Positions 47,184 to 56,534 of a stretch of DNA of 64,000 nt are shown here, one piece after another. The translations under genes and the position numbers were made by a program. The notes under the pieces were generated by a model. It did no database searches and was not told the origin of the DNA. It saw nothing but the letters and a program-made list of their open reading frames with translations. Numbering within the stretch: position 1 is the first letter of the stretch; each line of letters begins with the position of its first letter. Source of the DNA: Legionella quateirensis (GTDB taxonomy: Bacteria > Pseudomonadota > Gammaproteobacteria > Legionellales > Legionellaceae); contig NZ_LNYR01000021.1 in the NCBI RefSeq assembly GCF_001467955.1, forward strand, positions 81,910 through 145,909, in the 5' to 3' direction.

Positions 47184-47969
47184 ATGAATAATGATGACTT
47201 TCGTTACATGCGACGTGGTAAACAACTCTCAGGATTAACTCGGGAGGAACTGGCACTTCTTGAACCGATCAATCAACGAGGGACGGGCTTTGAACGTGCG
47301 TTACTGGTCCTCCATGGTTTTTCTTCTTCTCCTGCAGTATATCGCTATCTTATACCAAAATTAAAACATTATGATGCTATTGTTTGTCCTGTTCTTCCTG
47401 GTCATGCTGAGAGTATTGAAGCATTTTCTCATTCCAAAGCTTCCGAGTGGTTATTAACAGCGCATCATGCATGCGAAACATTAACGAAAGAATACAAGAA
47501 AGTAGATGTTTTAGGTTTATCTTTAGGGGGATTATTGGCCTGCGAACTCAGTCAACGTTTTAAACTGAATCATCTCTTTCTTCTGGCGCCAGCACTAAAA
47601 CTACACATGAAAGTGAACTCCATGCTTAAGCTAGCCCAAATACTCAAATATTTTGGATTTCGTCATCTGCGTAATGCAGCAGGTAACCTCAAAACCAACG
47701 AACATGCAGAAATAGCCTATAGAAAACTCCCTATTTCTTCGATCATAGAAATGCTGACTCTTGCCCAACAATATGAGTGGGTACCACCAACCTGTCCTGT
47801 AGATCTGTTTCTTGGTACTTATGATGAGGTAGTTGCATCAGAAGAAGTGGAACAACTGTTCAAATCACTACCCAATGTCACTACACACTGGTTAGAAAAT
47901 TCTGCTCATGTTTTACCTTTGGATAGTGATCTAAATGAAATAATAAAATGCATTAACACGGTTAAATAA
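47184..47969 (+). CDS. Alpha/beta-hydrolase, carboxylesterase/lysophospholipase type
   Basis: 261 residues. The nucleophile elbow is GLSLGG (Ser at about residue 114); an oxyanion-hole strand with LLVLHGFSSSP precedes it; the acid is probably D211 in LGTYDEVV, and the His is in ENSAHVLPLD near the end. The layout matches Est30-type carboxylesterases acting on short acyl esters, though monoglyceride lipases are close. No signal peptide, so probably cytoplasmic. Confidence 0.85.
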   Translation: MNNDDFRYMRRGKQLSGLTREELALLEPINQRGTGFERALLVLHGFSSSPAVYRYLIPKLKHYDAIVCPVLPGHAESIEAFSHSKASEWLLTAHHACETLTKEYKKVDVLGLSLGGLLACELSQRFKLNHLFLLAPALKLHMKVNSMLKLAQILKYFGFRHLRNAAGNLKTNEHAEIAYRKLPISSIIEMLTLAQQYEWVPPTCPVDLFLGTYDEVVASEEVEQLFKSLPNVTTHWLENSAHVLPLDSDLNEIIKCINTVK

Positions 47970-48047
47970 GGTGATTAAGGTAAATCATTGCAAAAAGTTT
48001 AAATTTAATGTAATTTTTGCGCTCAATATGTAACTCAGGAGTTTATT

Positions 48048-48278
48048 GTGCGCTTCAATTTATTTGATCAAATTAAACCTGACTCGGTTTTAAATTCTGC
48101 TGGGCCTGTATTATTTTGTGTAGCTGCATTAACAGCAACTATTTGGTCTCTGAAAGATCTTGCAGAAGATGAGGATACTACTCGATTTATTTTAGATAGT
48201 TTAACCGATCAAATGGATCGCCATGACATTGATGATGATTATGCCAAACTGTATTTAGGTTCTGGCTTAGGGAGCTAA
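48048..48278 (+). CDS. Small protein, 76 residues
   Basis: GTG start with AGGAG seven bases upstream. One hydrophobic segment (about 20-38: PVLFCVAALTATIWSLKDL) followed by an acidic, helical tail (EDEDTTRFILDSLTDQMDRH). It may be a single-pass membrane protein. No family recognised. The gene ends in a terminator. Confidence 0.65.
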   Translation: MRFNLFDQIKPDSVLNSAGPVLFCVAALTATIWSLKDLAEDEDTTRFILDSLTDQMDRHDIDDDYAKLYLGSGLGS

Positions 48279-48288
48279 AACACAACCA

Positions 48289-48323
48289 CTCAATTCGGCA
48301 ACTCAATATGCTGCCGAATTGAG
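48289..48323. terminator. Bidirectional terminator between convergent genes
   Basis: Twelve-base perfect stem CTCAATTCGGCA / TGCCGAATTGAG with an 11-base loop, between the stops at 48278 and 48333. Confidence 0.85.
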
Positions 48324-48332
48324 GTAAATATA

Positions 48333-49292
48333 CTAAGGAAATTGTTTGTTATATCGATTAAAGTCTTCCATATCAAACTGACTCCACTCACGTAAATCAA
48401 GAACCGATCCGTTAAATGCCATAAAATCAGCTCTGGTTGTTGGAATATTAAAATAGTAGATATCGCTGGCATCAGTCGCAAGGTTACTCTGATGGTTCAC
48501 TGCAGAAATTTCAGCCACAGATTTATCGTGAGTCTTCACGAAACTTCGTTGAGCTCGTAAATATCGTCCTTTAAACTGCGCGACACCCCATAACTCGACA
48601 TCAAGTCTATTAACTACTCCGGCCAATTGTACTTTAGCTGCTTTTTTTGCCCTAATGATTAGATTATTGCTTTTAATCCAATACAAACTTAACCAGGCAT
48701 CACCATCTATATTAAGCCTCGCAAGATTGGCAAATCCAGTTAACTGAACTTTTGGATTTCCTTTTAAATAAATCTGTAAGTTGCGGCTTGAAATTCCATT
48801 AATTTGCGTTAACCCATCTCCTACAACTTCCAACCGCTGCAATCCTATAGTTCCTGCTAATCGGGTTGTTCCCGGATTTGCCAAATAAAGATTTAAATAA
48901 CTGGTATGCAGTTTGCTTCCACGTATAGATCCTGCACCGACATATCGAACACCATTTAAGAATCTGCCGCGAATATCCGCATTAACAGCCCCAAATTGAG
49001 GAAATCCCTTACCTAAAGCAAGAAATAAGGTTCCGTTTGATACCACAGTATTGACCTGCGCCAAATCTCTGGGATCCCCGGTTAATATCACCTCAGGCTT
49101 TTTATACCCAGTATGTAAATGGATATTAATTTGCCCTTGAACATCCACCTGATTAAAGGGAGCAACCTGTCTGTATTGATTCGTGCTGCTACTTGAATAC
49201 TGAGTTACAGGAAGGGGCATTTTTTGCTCATGATGAGAGCATCCAGCCAAAAAAAAGGCCATTAGAATCAATGAATAACACCGCTTAAGCAT
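48333..49292 (-). CDS. GIN-domain lipoprotein
   Basis: 319 residues from the ATG at 49292; the codon at 49301 has its ribosome site touching it, so the later start is preferred. The lipobox FLAGC (Cys 18 of this start) marks a lipoprotein. The body is a right-handed beta-helix-like GIN (DUF2807) domain: repeated short strands such as VDVQGQINIHLHTG, SYLNLYLANPG, LQIYLKGNPKVQLTG. GIN-domain proteins sit in the envelope; their function is unknown. Confidence 0.82.
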   Translation of the reverse strand: MLKRCYSLILMAFFLAGCSHHEQKMPLPVTQYSSSSTNQYRQVAPFNQVDVQGQINIHLHTGYKKPEVILTGDPRDLAQVNTVVSNGTLFLALGKGFPQFGAVNADIRGRFLNGVRYVGAGSIRGSKLHTSYLNLYLANPGTTRLAGTIGLQRLEVVGDGLTQINGISSRNLQIYLKGNPKVQLTGFANLARLNIDGDAWLSLYWIKSNNLIIRAKKAAKVQLAGVVNRLDVELWGVAQFKGRYLRAQRSFVKTHDKSVAEISAVNHQSNLATDASDIYYFNIPTTRADFMAFNGSVLDLREWSQFDMEDFNRYNKQFP

Positions 49293-49406
49293 AATCTTCA
49301 TTCCTATTTCAACAATCTCTCTACATTAGAGTAAGTTGTATCAATGTGCAAGGCAGCATCTCGATTAGTCACTGGCCAAATGGTGATTTGGCCATAACAA
49401 CCCCCT

Positions 49407-50387
49407 CTAATACCAGGACTCCTTACTAAAATCTGAAATGGTTACATTGCTGGAACAGGAATCATGATATTGGTTATCAGGAGCTTTATTAATCAAAGAT
49501 GCCACAGACTCATTAAAAGGAATTAAGGCCGGTAATTGAATAAATACATCGACCAGGTAACCGTCCTTACACCCCAGATAAATTTTACCTGCGTTGTTTG
49601 AGCCAAAAGCCTGGCTGATGTGCTCACGTAAAAGCGACAATTTTACTGTCTTGCCTTTATGCTCTGTTAAAAATCGTCCAAAAACAGAGTCATCCACTTC
49701 ACTCACTAACCTCATTGCCAATGAAAAATAATTATCAGGAGTTAACACCTGGCAACTACCGTGCTTATTCCACTCATGTCGTTCTAAACAGCTACCGTAT
49801 TTATAACTGGGCATGAGTATTTTAAGCTGCTCACCCACCTGTGAAGACAAATTCACGGGAGAATAATCACAGTGATTGGCTCGAGGTTTAACATCACAAA
49901 ATCCATATCGTTGACCACAATTTTCCTGGTTAGGCCATAATCCATGCAAAGTCAAATGATTAGCCTGATATGAAGTTCCAGTTAATTTTCTGCATTCAGG
50001 TTTACCTGCCTCATAACCATAAGTTTGACAAAATCCAGACTGTGAACTGAGGGCTAGAACATGCGAGTCCGCCATACCAGCTCGAGAATCACATTTTTCG
50101 GAATTACGTTCGGTATATTCAGTAAGGCCACAATCTGCACTAACCCAACGTAGCGAATTATGACTTTCTGGCATAACAATGCGCAACCAGTCCGGTGGAC
50201 TTTTGTTAATTTCTTTTAATTGATACTGTTGGTGTATTTGCACCATTAAATTGTCGGGATTTGTTTTTTTATTCTTGGAGAGATAAGCGGGGCATGATTT
50301 CGTCGCTTCGAAAGTACCACTTACTGCATTTAAAGCGTTTACATTAACAGAAAAAGCAAGGAACAACAGGGTGATGAATTTTATCAT
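49407..50387 (-). CDS. srnA: Ribonuclease T2 family, SrnA-like
   Basis: 326 residues from the ATG at 50387 (site AGGA upstream); an in-frame codon at 50468 would mask the signal peptide MIKFITLLFLAFSVNVNA. Both RNase T2 catalytic boxes are present: HGLWPN (H148) and HEWNKHGSC (H204, H209), with paired cysteines for disulfides. It cleaves single-stranded RNA with no strict base preference. SrnA of L. pneumophila is type II-secreted and aids growth in amoebae. The N-terminal extension before HGLWPN (about 125 residues) is longer than in many T2 enzymes. Confidence 0.9.
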   Translation of the reverse strand: MIKFITLLFLAFSVNVNALNAVSGTFEATKSCPAYLSKNKKTNPDNLMVQIHQQYQLKEINKSPPDWLRIVMPESHNSLRWVSADCGLTEYTERNSEKCDSRAGMADSHVLALSSQSGFCQTYGYEAGKPECRKLTGTSYQANHLTLHGLWPNQENCGQRYGFCDVKPRANHCDYSPVNLSSQVGEQLKILMPSYKYGSCLERHEWNKHGSCQVLTPDNYFSLAMRLVSEVDDSVFGRFLTEHKGKTVKLSLLREHISQAFGSNNAGKIYLGCKDGYLVDVFIQLPALIPFNESVASLINKAPDNQYHDSCSSNVTISDFSKESWY

Positions 50388-50824
50388 TATGCATCCTGAC
50401 CATCGTTTGGTACGAACATTATACCTAAGTCCTTTTCGAAAGCCAGCTTTTAGCAATTCCGTGATCAAAATTGATAAATAAGGATTTTTTCTTTATCCAT
50501 CGGCTTAAATATTTTGCAAAACTGGTCTAGGATAACAGGAATGGACCAAAAAAAATAAAGTAACATACCGTTACCTTACCGCAAGTTTTTATACAAAACA
50601 GTTTTCAGTGCAAATGATCAATAAAAAATAAGTTATCTTAAAAAAGTGCATACAACAGCTACACCATCCAAATTTTATAAATAAAACTCGGAGTGAACAG
50701 TTAAAAGATGAAATAGAGTGTATTGTTTACCTACTTCGCCTGATACTGATATTATAAAATTTCTCACTCTTGTCGATGCACTGACGCAAACAACATGAGT
50801 GAGATAATTTGAGAATAAGTGCAA
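50388..50824. other. Intergenic region with srnA promoter area and a cold-shock terminator
   Basis: No ORF. The left part must hold the srnA promoter (minus strand); the right part holds the hairpin at 50762-50804. The rest is AT-rich, without clear repeats. Confidence 0.5.
50762..50804 (-). terminator. Terminator of the second cold-shock gene
   Basis: TCTCACTC / GAGTGAGA stem downstream of the stop at 50825, followed on the minus strand by an AAATTTTAT tract. Confidence 0.6.
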
Positions 50825-51040
50825 TTATAAAGCGGTTACTTCTTCAGCTTGCAGTCCTTTCGCACCTTTAGTTACGAGGAACTCAACGCGCTGACCTTCC
50901 ACTAAAGTTTTACGTCCAGCACTGCTGATAATGGATCTAAAGTGCACAAAAACATCATCCTGACCATTATCACGACTAATGAAACCATAACCTTTATCAT
51001 CATTGAACCACTTAACGTGACCAGTTTCTTTAACAGACAT
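50825..51040 (-). CDS. Cold-shock domain protein
   Basis: 71 residues from the ATG at 51040 (GGAAAG upstream); an in-frame ATG at 51067 would add nine non-conserved residues. RNP1 KGYGFI and RNP2 VFVHFR are intact. The domain is divergent from the 25211 copy (an extra acidic stretch [10 protein letters not shown]), so the two paralogues may differ in expression or RNA choice. Confidence 0.93.
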   Translation of the reverse strand: MSVKETGHVKWFNDDKGYGFISRDNGQDDVFVHFRSIISSAGRKTLVEGQRVEFLVTKGAKGLQAEEVTAL

Positions 51041-51345
51041 TTCTACTTTCCAATTAAAATTAAACATTAACCTGTGATGAAATGCATGGATAAAATACGC
51101 TGTTTTTAGCGCAATATATTCGCAACTCTAGTTACCCCTCAAGATTGAATCTCGCGAAAAACAGAATGTTAGCCGAAAATCATAACCTCACAAGTAATTA
51201 AAATTATAATATGATGTTCAACAAATAGCGAGGAATATGCACAACTTCTTTATAAATGATGCAAAAATTCGCGTTTTAAGCCCAATGAACAGTGACGAAA
51301 CCAAGCCTTTAAACTGCAAAGGCCGGGTGCTCATTAGTACGATAC
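51041..51345. other. Intergenic region, no supported gene
   Basis: AT-rich spacer with the cold-shock gene promoter to the left. A 61-codon plus-strand frame (51237-51422) with GAGGA near its ATG overlaps the oxidase 3' end and is not supported. Confidence 0.45.
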
Positions 51346-52803
51346 TTATAAAATGCGGCATCGCTTTTCCTCTTGCATTGCTCTATCAAAAGTATTTAGC
51401 GGGGGAAACACCGGAGCCGTAAAAAACTGAATTCCTCTTTTTATATTTTTAAAAGAGAAATTCTCTTCAAAAGTAGGAGTAGGGGTAAATAACTCGCTCA
51501 TTGTATCAGTCGCTTTATTGCCGACACAAACTACATCCTCAAAACCACCTAAAACATAAGATCCCAAGTAAATGGTATTTCCTGATTGCTGTTCTTTATC
51601 CAGTTCCAAACGAACATCCCATGGAAGAGTGGACATATAATCTTCCCAAATTTTCTCTTTAATAACCTCAACCTCAGTGACACCTTCGATAGTTTTTAGC
51701 TCTTGAATCAATGCATCATGATCAAAGGTAAAATCATTATGATTTGGCGGCAAATTGACATAGACAGTACAAAATCTACCGTCCTCTGGATCCTCGCGAT
51801 TATCACGGGTCGTAATAAGAGCCAAATGGCCAAAACCGGTTTCATCAAGCCCTTGTGGGAAATAATATTGATGTGGTGGCAAACCCTTTATCTTGTACAC
51901 AGCAACAGGATACCTGTAAAACTCCAATTGATTGACGCATTTTATTTCAGTGTCAGTTAATTCCATGCCAAGGGAGGGCCAATTTTTAGGGGAGGTAGCC
52001 AGCACCAGAGTATCTGCTGTTTCTGTGTATTTAATTCCATTTTGCTCATACTGAACGGTGACTTTATCCGATTCCCTCTCAATTTTACTTACATGTGCAT
52101 TTAAACGAACATCAAAGCTCTTGGCAATGTGTTGCATTAGCAGCTGAAATCCGCCGTGAATCGCCAATAAAGAAGGTTGCTTAAATAGGTGTTCGACCAA
52201 AGCGAGATCAGGCAGGGTCATTTTCCCTAAATATTCGAGAACACTGTAAGTAGGGCAATGGGTTATGGCACCATAGCCAAAACCAGGAACAAAAGGTTTT
52301 GTCAAAAGGGGCAGATGTTTCATTCCTCTTAATGCACAGTACTCAGTAAAAGGAAGTTGTAGATCTGCATGAAGTTGTTTCTTGTTTTGCTTTGCGTCTT
52401 GATAAATATCATAATCGCTATTAAACGTTGACATTTCACTGATTAGATCTTTAACAAACACTATTTTTTCAGTTAGAGATAATGCATTATATTTTTCTTG
52501 AATTTCAACAGTTTCCTGAGCCATTGGGATCATTGTTTCATAAGATAATCCATTCTCGATTAGCGCATCAATCACCACCCCATAGTTTGGCGCGACAGCA
52601 CCAGCGCCTAGTTCAGTTTTCAAATCCGGATGCCTTGACTCAGGATAAGTACGACACTTGCCACCGACCTGATCCTCGCACTCCAAAAAAACCAGTTCAA
52701 TTTTTTCTTTTTGTTCTTTGGCTATCTGTGTCAGTTTACGCGCAGCAAATAAAGCGCTAGGTCCTGCGCCAATAAAAATCACCTTGGAAGGTAGCTTTTT
52801 CAT
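51346..52803 (-). CDS. FAD-dependent amine oxidase family protein with C-terminal CaaX-like motif
   Basis: 485 residues from the ATG at 52803, which has GAGGA upstream; an in-frame codon at 52839 has none. N-terminal FAD-binding dinucleotide fold KVIFIGAGPSALFAARKL and the GGKCRTYP loop are of the protoporphyrinogen/monoamine oxidase type. The substrate is unknown. The protein ends KRCRIL, which fits the eukaryotic prenylation pattern CaaX (C-R-I-L; L would favour geranylgeranylation) with basic residues before it. Legionella effectors such as AnkB use host prenylation, so this could be a translocated protein; a chance ending is also possible. Confidence 0.85.
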   Translation of the reverse strand: MKKLPSKVIFIGAGPSALFAARKLTQIAKEQKEKIELVFLECEDQVGGKCRTYPESRHPDLKTELGAGAVAPNYGVVIDALIENGLSYETMIPMAQETVEIQEKYNALSLTEKIVFVKDLISEMSTFNSDYDIYQDAKQNKKQLHADLQLPFTEYCALRGMKHLPLLTKPFVPGFGYGAITHCPTYSVLEYLGKMTLPDLALVEHLFKQPSLLAIHGGFQLLMQHIAKSFDVRLNAHVSKIERESDKVTVQYEQNGIKYTETADTLVLATSPKNWPSLGMELTDTEIKCVNQLEFYRYPVAVYKIKGLPPHQYYFPQGLDETGFGHLALITTRDNREDPEDGRFCTVYVNLPPNHNDFTFDHDALIQELKTIEGVTEVEVIKEKIWEDYMSTLPWDVRLELDKEQQSGNTIYLGSYVLGGFEDVVCVGNKATDTMSELFTPTPTFEENFSFKNIKRGIQFFTAPVFPPLNTFDRAMQEEKRCRIL

Positions 52804-53095
52804 ATAAATCCTCGCTAATCTAACTTCATTAAAAAACATCCATTCATTTTAATGTTGGATCTTCTCGCTACCGTTGCTTTGCAAAAAAACAAACAGCGCG
52901 TTGCGATATATTTATAGAAACAATATAAAGCACAAATTAAATTAGCATAGGAATCAAGTATTTAAAACTAGTTCTCGTAACTTCTCAAGAACCCCGACAA
53001 ATATCATACCGAATGCAATGCGTCCAATTAACCTTACGTTTTTTTAACAAAAATGATTAAGGCGAATTAAACGATGCCAGGAGTGATCTCGTGCA

Positions 53096-54739
53096 TTAAA
53101 ATGGATTTATAGGCGGTAGTATATTGGAACTCTGCTTTTTATCCGCATGTGATCGTTTCAGCGCAATTACGGCTCGCAATAACTCATCACCTCTCCATAA
53201 AACTTTCTCATCGCTCTTATATAAGACCTGAGACAGTAAGTGGATTTGTTTTTTTAAATGCGCGTCTCTAACCAGTTTGGTCAAGTCTGAAAGATTCAGT
53301 AATGGCGCGTCAGGCCATTGCACCATTCCCCATTTCAATAAGGCATCACGTGCTTTTTTAGGATTACATTCCATGCATGCTTTATTTAATTCAGCCAAAG
53401 CATTCCTGGCTTGTTTTTTATCTGTATGACGTGTACGTTTTTGCCATCCCCACAACACCAACGTTGCTATCCAGGCAAGAGCAAAGAGTATTGCAACAAT
53501 CCAGGCCCAATTAACTGAAGATTTTGAATAGGTATCAATTCCCCGTCCCGTATTCTCTGTCACCTGATTTACCTTGCTATTCTGAGGTATGATCTTATCA
53601 GAGCTGGTTGATAGAGAAGGAGTGATTTCCATGCTGCGAGGAGCCAAAACGGCTACTTCATCCTTGCCTGTTTCAGTATTAAACCAGTGAAGACGTAATT
53701 CAGGGATGGTAATTTTTCCCGCTTTATTAAATAAATAGGTCACTTTAAATTCGGTGCTGCCTACCAACTCGCCTTGTTTCACCTGATTTTTATCAGCTCC
53801 TTTTTCGGGATACACACTAAACCCATCCCTTTCTTCAAAATCAAGACTGGGCAATAGTTGGGCTGGTATAGACACGCCTTCAAGCGTTACAGTTCGGGTT
53901 AAGGTACTTCCTTGTCCAATAGTCTGATTAGAGTTTTCATACTGCTCTGTTAATTTAACCTGTTTTGCAGGCAACCATAATTTACCTTTATATTGAGCTG
54001 GAATAGGCTGTACGTTCAACTTGATTGTTTTATCTGCAACTTTAATCCGCTGAGAATTTATATCGTAAATCAAAGCAGTAAACGTTGGAGAAATGATATT
54101 TATAATACCGCTTTTTTGTGGGAAAATAGCGTAATCCTGCTCTTCTACAACATAATTAATATTATTTTGTATTGTTTGATAACGCTTGGCATCTCCGAGA
54201 GGGATTAATAAAGCATTATCCACTTGAGGGCCTTGATATTCTGCATCCATGAGTCTTTTACTATTATATAATTTGACAGTATAAATTATCTGTTGATTAA
54301 CATAAGGTTTCTTTTCATTAACACTCGCAGTCAAAACAACATCCTGTTGTTGCGCAGAATTTCCCTGAAAATCCTGATTTGTTTGATTGCTATCCACATT
54401 TATAGTAATAGGATTGCTCTTATCCAATCCAAGTTTTATTGCAGGTATAGTCAATATACCTGGCTTTAAGGCTTTTAATGAAATAATCCACTGACTGGCT
54501 GTTTGAGCCTGACCATTGATTAGTATGTAGTTAATATGACGTTCTGTCCCGTAAATGGTAAAGTCCTTTTGTAATACGGTCAGATCAGGAACACCTCCAT
54601 TCTGTGGATTATTATCAGTAATGATTAATTTAAAAACATCTCCCATCGCCACTTGCGAAGGCTCAACCTGCACTTGGATTTCAGCTACAGCAAGTAGTGC
54701 ATAACACCATAAAAATACCGATACTATTATTTTTTTCAT
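53096..54739 (-). CDS. BatD-like oxygen-tolerance protein
   Basis: 547 residues from the ATG at 54739, which overlaps the upstream stop as ATGA; an in-frame GTG at 54748 is less likely. Signal peptide (MKKIIVSVFLWCYALLAVA), several Ig-like domains (QVEPSQVAMGDVFKLII; SFSVYPEKG-type strands), one membrane helix near 418-440 (WAWIVAILFALAWIATLVLWGW) and a cytoplasmic tail. Last gene of the Bat operon. BatD probably forms a periplasmic complex with the BatA/B proteins. Confidence 0.88.
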   Translation of the reverse strand: MKKIIVSVFLWCYALLAVAEIQVQVEPSQVAMGDVFKLIITDNNPQNGGVPDLTVLQKDFTIYGTERHINYILINGQAQTASQWIISLKALKPGILTIPAIKLGLDKSNPITINVDSNQTNQDFQGNSAQQQDVVLTASVNEKKPYVNQQIIYTVKLYNSKRLMDAEYQGPQVDNALLIPLGDAKRYQTIQNNINYVVEEQDYAIFPQKSGIINIISPTFTALIYDINSQRIKVADKTIKLNVQPIPAQYKGKLWLPAKQVKLTEQYENSNQTIGQGSTLTRTVTLEGVSIPAQLLPSLDFEERDGFSVYPEKGADKNQVKQGELVGSTEFKVTYLFNKAGKITIPELRLHWFNTETGKDEVAVLAPRSMEITPSLSTSSDKIIPQNSKVNQVTENTGRGIDTYSKSSVNWAWIVAILFALAWIATLVLWGWQKRTRHTDKKQARNALAELNKACMECNPKKARDALLKWGMVQWPDAPLLNLSDLTKLVRDAHLKKQIHLLSQVLYKSDEKVLWRGDELLRAVIALKRSHADKKQSSNILPPINPF

Positions 54740-55608
54740 TGGTACCACCCACGTTCTCTTCGTAAATGATCGCGTAAAAACTTTTCTCTCATCAAACCAC
54801 CTGGATCGTCAGGAATCAATCGTAACCATTGCTGTTTTGCTTGTTGTTTCTCCTGCTCCGCTTCAGACTGAGCATCGCCTTCCTGTTGTTTCTCATTTTT
54901 TTTATTTTGATTTTGTTTGTTATTCTGCTGATTTTGTTTTTGTTGATTTTTGTTCTGTTGATCTTTGTTCTGCTGATCTTTGTTCTGTTGATCTTTGTTC
55001 TGCTGATCTTTGTTCTGCTGATCTTTGTTCTGCTGATCTTTGTTCTGTTGATCTTTGTTCTGTTGATCTTTGTTTTGTTGATCTTTGTTCTGTTGATCTT
55101 TGTTCTGTTGATCTTTGTTCTGTTGATCTTTGTTCTGTTGATCTTTGTTCTGCTGATCCTTGTTCTTCTGATCTTTATTTTTTTGATTCTTATCTTCTTT
55201 ATCTTTATTCTGTTTTTGTTCTTTATCTTTCTTCAATAGTTCCTCTACCAATTTACGATTATACAATGCATCCTGATTATCAGGATTAATTTTTAAAGCT
55301 TTATTATATGCATCTATAGCTTGTTCATATTTTCCCATATGAGCTAAAGCATTTCCTTGATTGTAATACCCCTGCTCATTATTTAATTCTTTAAACAGTT
55401 CAGCTGCTCGTTCATAATCACCGGATCGATAAGCAGCTGATGCAATCCAGTCATTTCGCTCAAATGTCTCTTTTGCTTTCTTAAACTGGCCTTTTTCCAT
55501 TAAATGTTGAGCCTGTTGATCCGGGGTGTACCACAAATCAGCCCAGCTAAAGGCTTGAGATTGCCAGGAGGTAAACGTAATTATTAAAAATATCAAACAG
55601 CGGATCAT
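54736..55608 (-). CDS. Bat operon TPR protein with DQQNK tandem repeats
   Basis: 290 residues from the ATG at 55608, overlapping the batB stop as ATGA; the frame extends to 55680 but that region is inside batB. Signal peptide MIRCLIFLIITFTSWQSQAF, then TPR units at about 30-130 (GYYNQGNALAHMGKYEQAID; AYNKALKINPDNQDALYN), then the charged DQQNK repeat and a Gln-rich tail. It corresponds to BatC/BatE TPR proteins of other operons. The repeat may be a spacer; its length can vary. Confidence 0.88.
   Translation of the reverse strand: MIRCLIFLIITFTSWQSQAFSWADLWYTPDQQAQHLMEKGQFKKAKETFERNDWIASAAYRSGDYERAAELFKELNNEQGYYNQGNALAHMGKYEQAIDAYNKALKINPDNQDALYNRKLVEELLKKDKEQKQNKDKEDKNQKNKDQKNKDQQNKDQQNKDQQNKDQQNKDQQNKDQQNKDQQNKDQQNKDQQNKDQQNKDQQNKDQQNKDQQNKDQQNKNQQKQNQQNNKQNQNKKNEKQQEGDAQSEAEQEKQQAKQQWLRLIPDDPGGLMREKFLRDHLRRERGWYQ
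54946..55170 (-). repeat. 15-bp tandem repeat encoding DQQNK
   Basis: Fifteen consecutive 15-base units (plus-strand consensus ATCTTTGTTCTGTTG), mostly identical with C/T changes. Unit size keeps frame. The repeat opens long antisense frames that are not genes. Confidence 0.93.
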
Positions 55609-56534
55609 ACGGCCACCCTCTGCAACCAGCCCCTTTGAAATACAGGCAATAATAACAATAAGGCAGGAATTAAAAACCATCTGCCCTCATCCCTCCACAG
55701 AGGGATGTCATCATCTTTGCTCAATGCATATTCCTCATTTCCAGTACTGTTTAACCATTGGTCCAAATCACTTGAATCAGATGAATACTTTAATAATTGA
55801 CCCTTACCTGCATTAGCAAAATTCTGAAATAGTGGATTTAAGTTATTATCTGCTCTAACGGGTAAAATCGAGGTAATAATCCCTGATTGAGCCAGTTTTT
55901 TAGCTTTATTAATGGCATCTGCTGAAGGTGTATCGGCAGTTAACACTAAAATTTGGCCGTATTGATACCCGGCCTGACTAATCAATTGACTGGCCTCATT
56001 CAGAGCACTATCCAGTTGTTGTCCTCCTACCGGCATTACATCCGGAGTCAAAGAGGATAAAAGTGACGAAATGGTTTGCCCATCATCTGTTAGCGGAGAT
56101 ACTACAAACGGTTCCCCGGTAAAAACTATCAGTCCAAATTGCCCAACATCCTTCCGTGTAAATACATCATGCAATTTGAATTTAGCCCTGCTGAGACGGT
56201 TTGGGGTCAAATCAGCTGCCATCATATTATCGGACATATCCAATACCAGTACTCTGGGCTCAATGGGCTTATAGGTGGGTACCGGTAACTTAAACCAACT
56301 GGGGCCAGCAATGCTGATGATCATGAAAAAAACACTCAAAAATAAAAAGAACAAGGAGAACAGTCTCTTTCCCTGTCGTTTACTCTGGATTAAATGCTCC
56401 AGTAAGTGGCTGTCACATACCTCGCCCCAAGCATGCAATCGGGGAGTTTGCCGCCATAAAATAATGATCAAACCAATTAAAGGGAGTATCAACAATAGCC
56501 ACCATGGCCTTAAAAAATGAAAATCAGCCATCAT
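55605..56534 (-). CDS. BatB-like VWA membrane protein
   Basis: 309 residues: two N-terminal helices (WWLLLILPLIGLIIILW; LFSLFFLFLSVFFMIISIAG), a von Willebrand A domain (about 88-270) and a C-terminal helix. The MIDAS motif reads DMSDN where the consensus is DxSxS. Fourth and fifth genes of the operon (BatA, BatB) overlap by four bases. Likely to form a membrane complex with BatA. Confidence 0.87.
   Translation of the reverse strand: MMADFHFLRPWWLLLILPLIGLIIILWRQTPRLHAWGEVCDSHLLEHLIQSKRQGKRLFSLFFLFLSVFFMIISIAGPSWFKLPVPTYKPIEPRVLVLDMSDNMMAADLTPNRLSRAKFKLHDVFTRKDVGQFGLIVFTGEPFVVSPLTDDGQTISSLLSSLTPDVMPVGGQQLDSALNEASQLISQAGYQYGQILVLTADTPSADAINKAKKLAQSGIITSILPVRADNNLNPLFQNFANAGKGQLLKYSSDSSDLDQWLNSTGNEEYALSKDDDIPLWRDEGRWFLIPALLLLLPVFQRGWLQRVAV

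Noticed and set aside
51237-51422. 61-codon plus-strand frame with GAGGA near its ATG
   Set aside because: Overlaps the 3' end of the oxidase gene antisense and has no recognisable protein features; kept only as a note.
54829-55289. Two overlapping plus-strand frames rich in Leu/Ile/Phe or Cys/Asp/Leu
   Set aside because: Antisense readings of the 15-bp repeat, which lacks stops in several frames.
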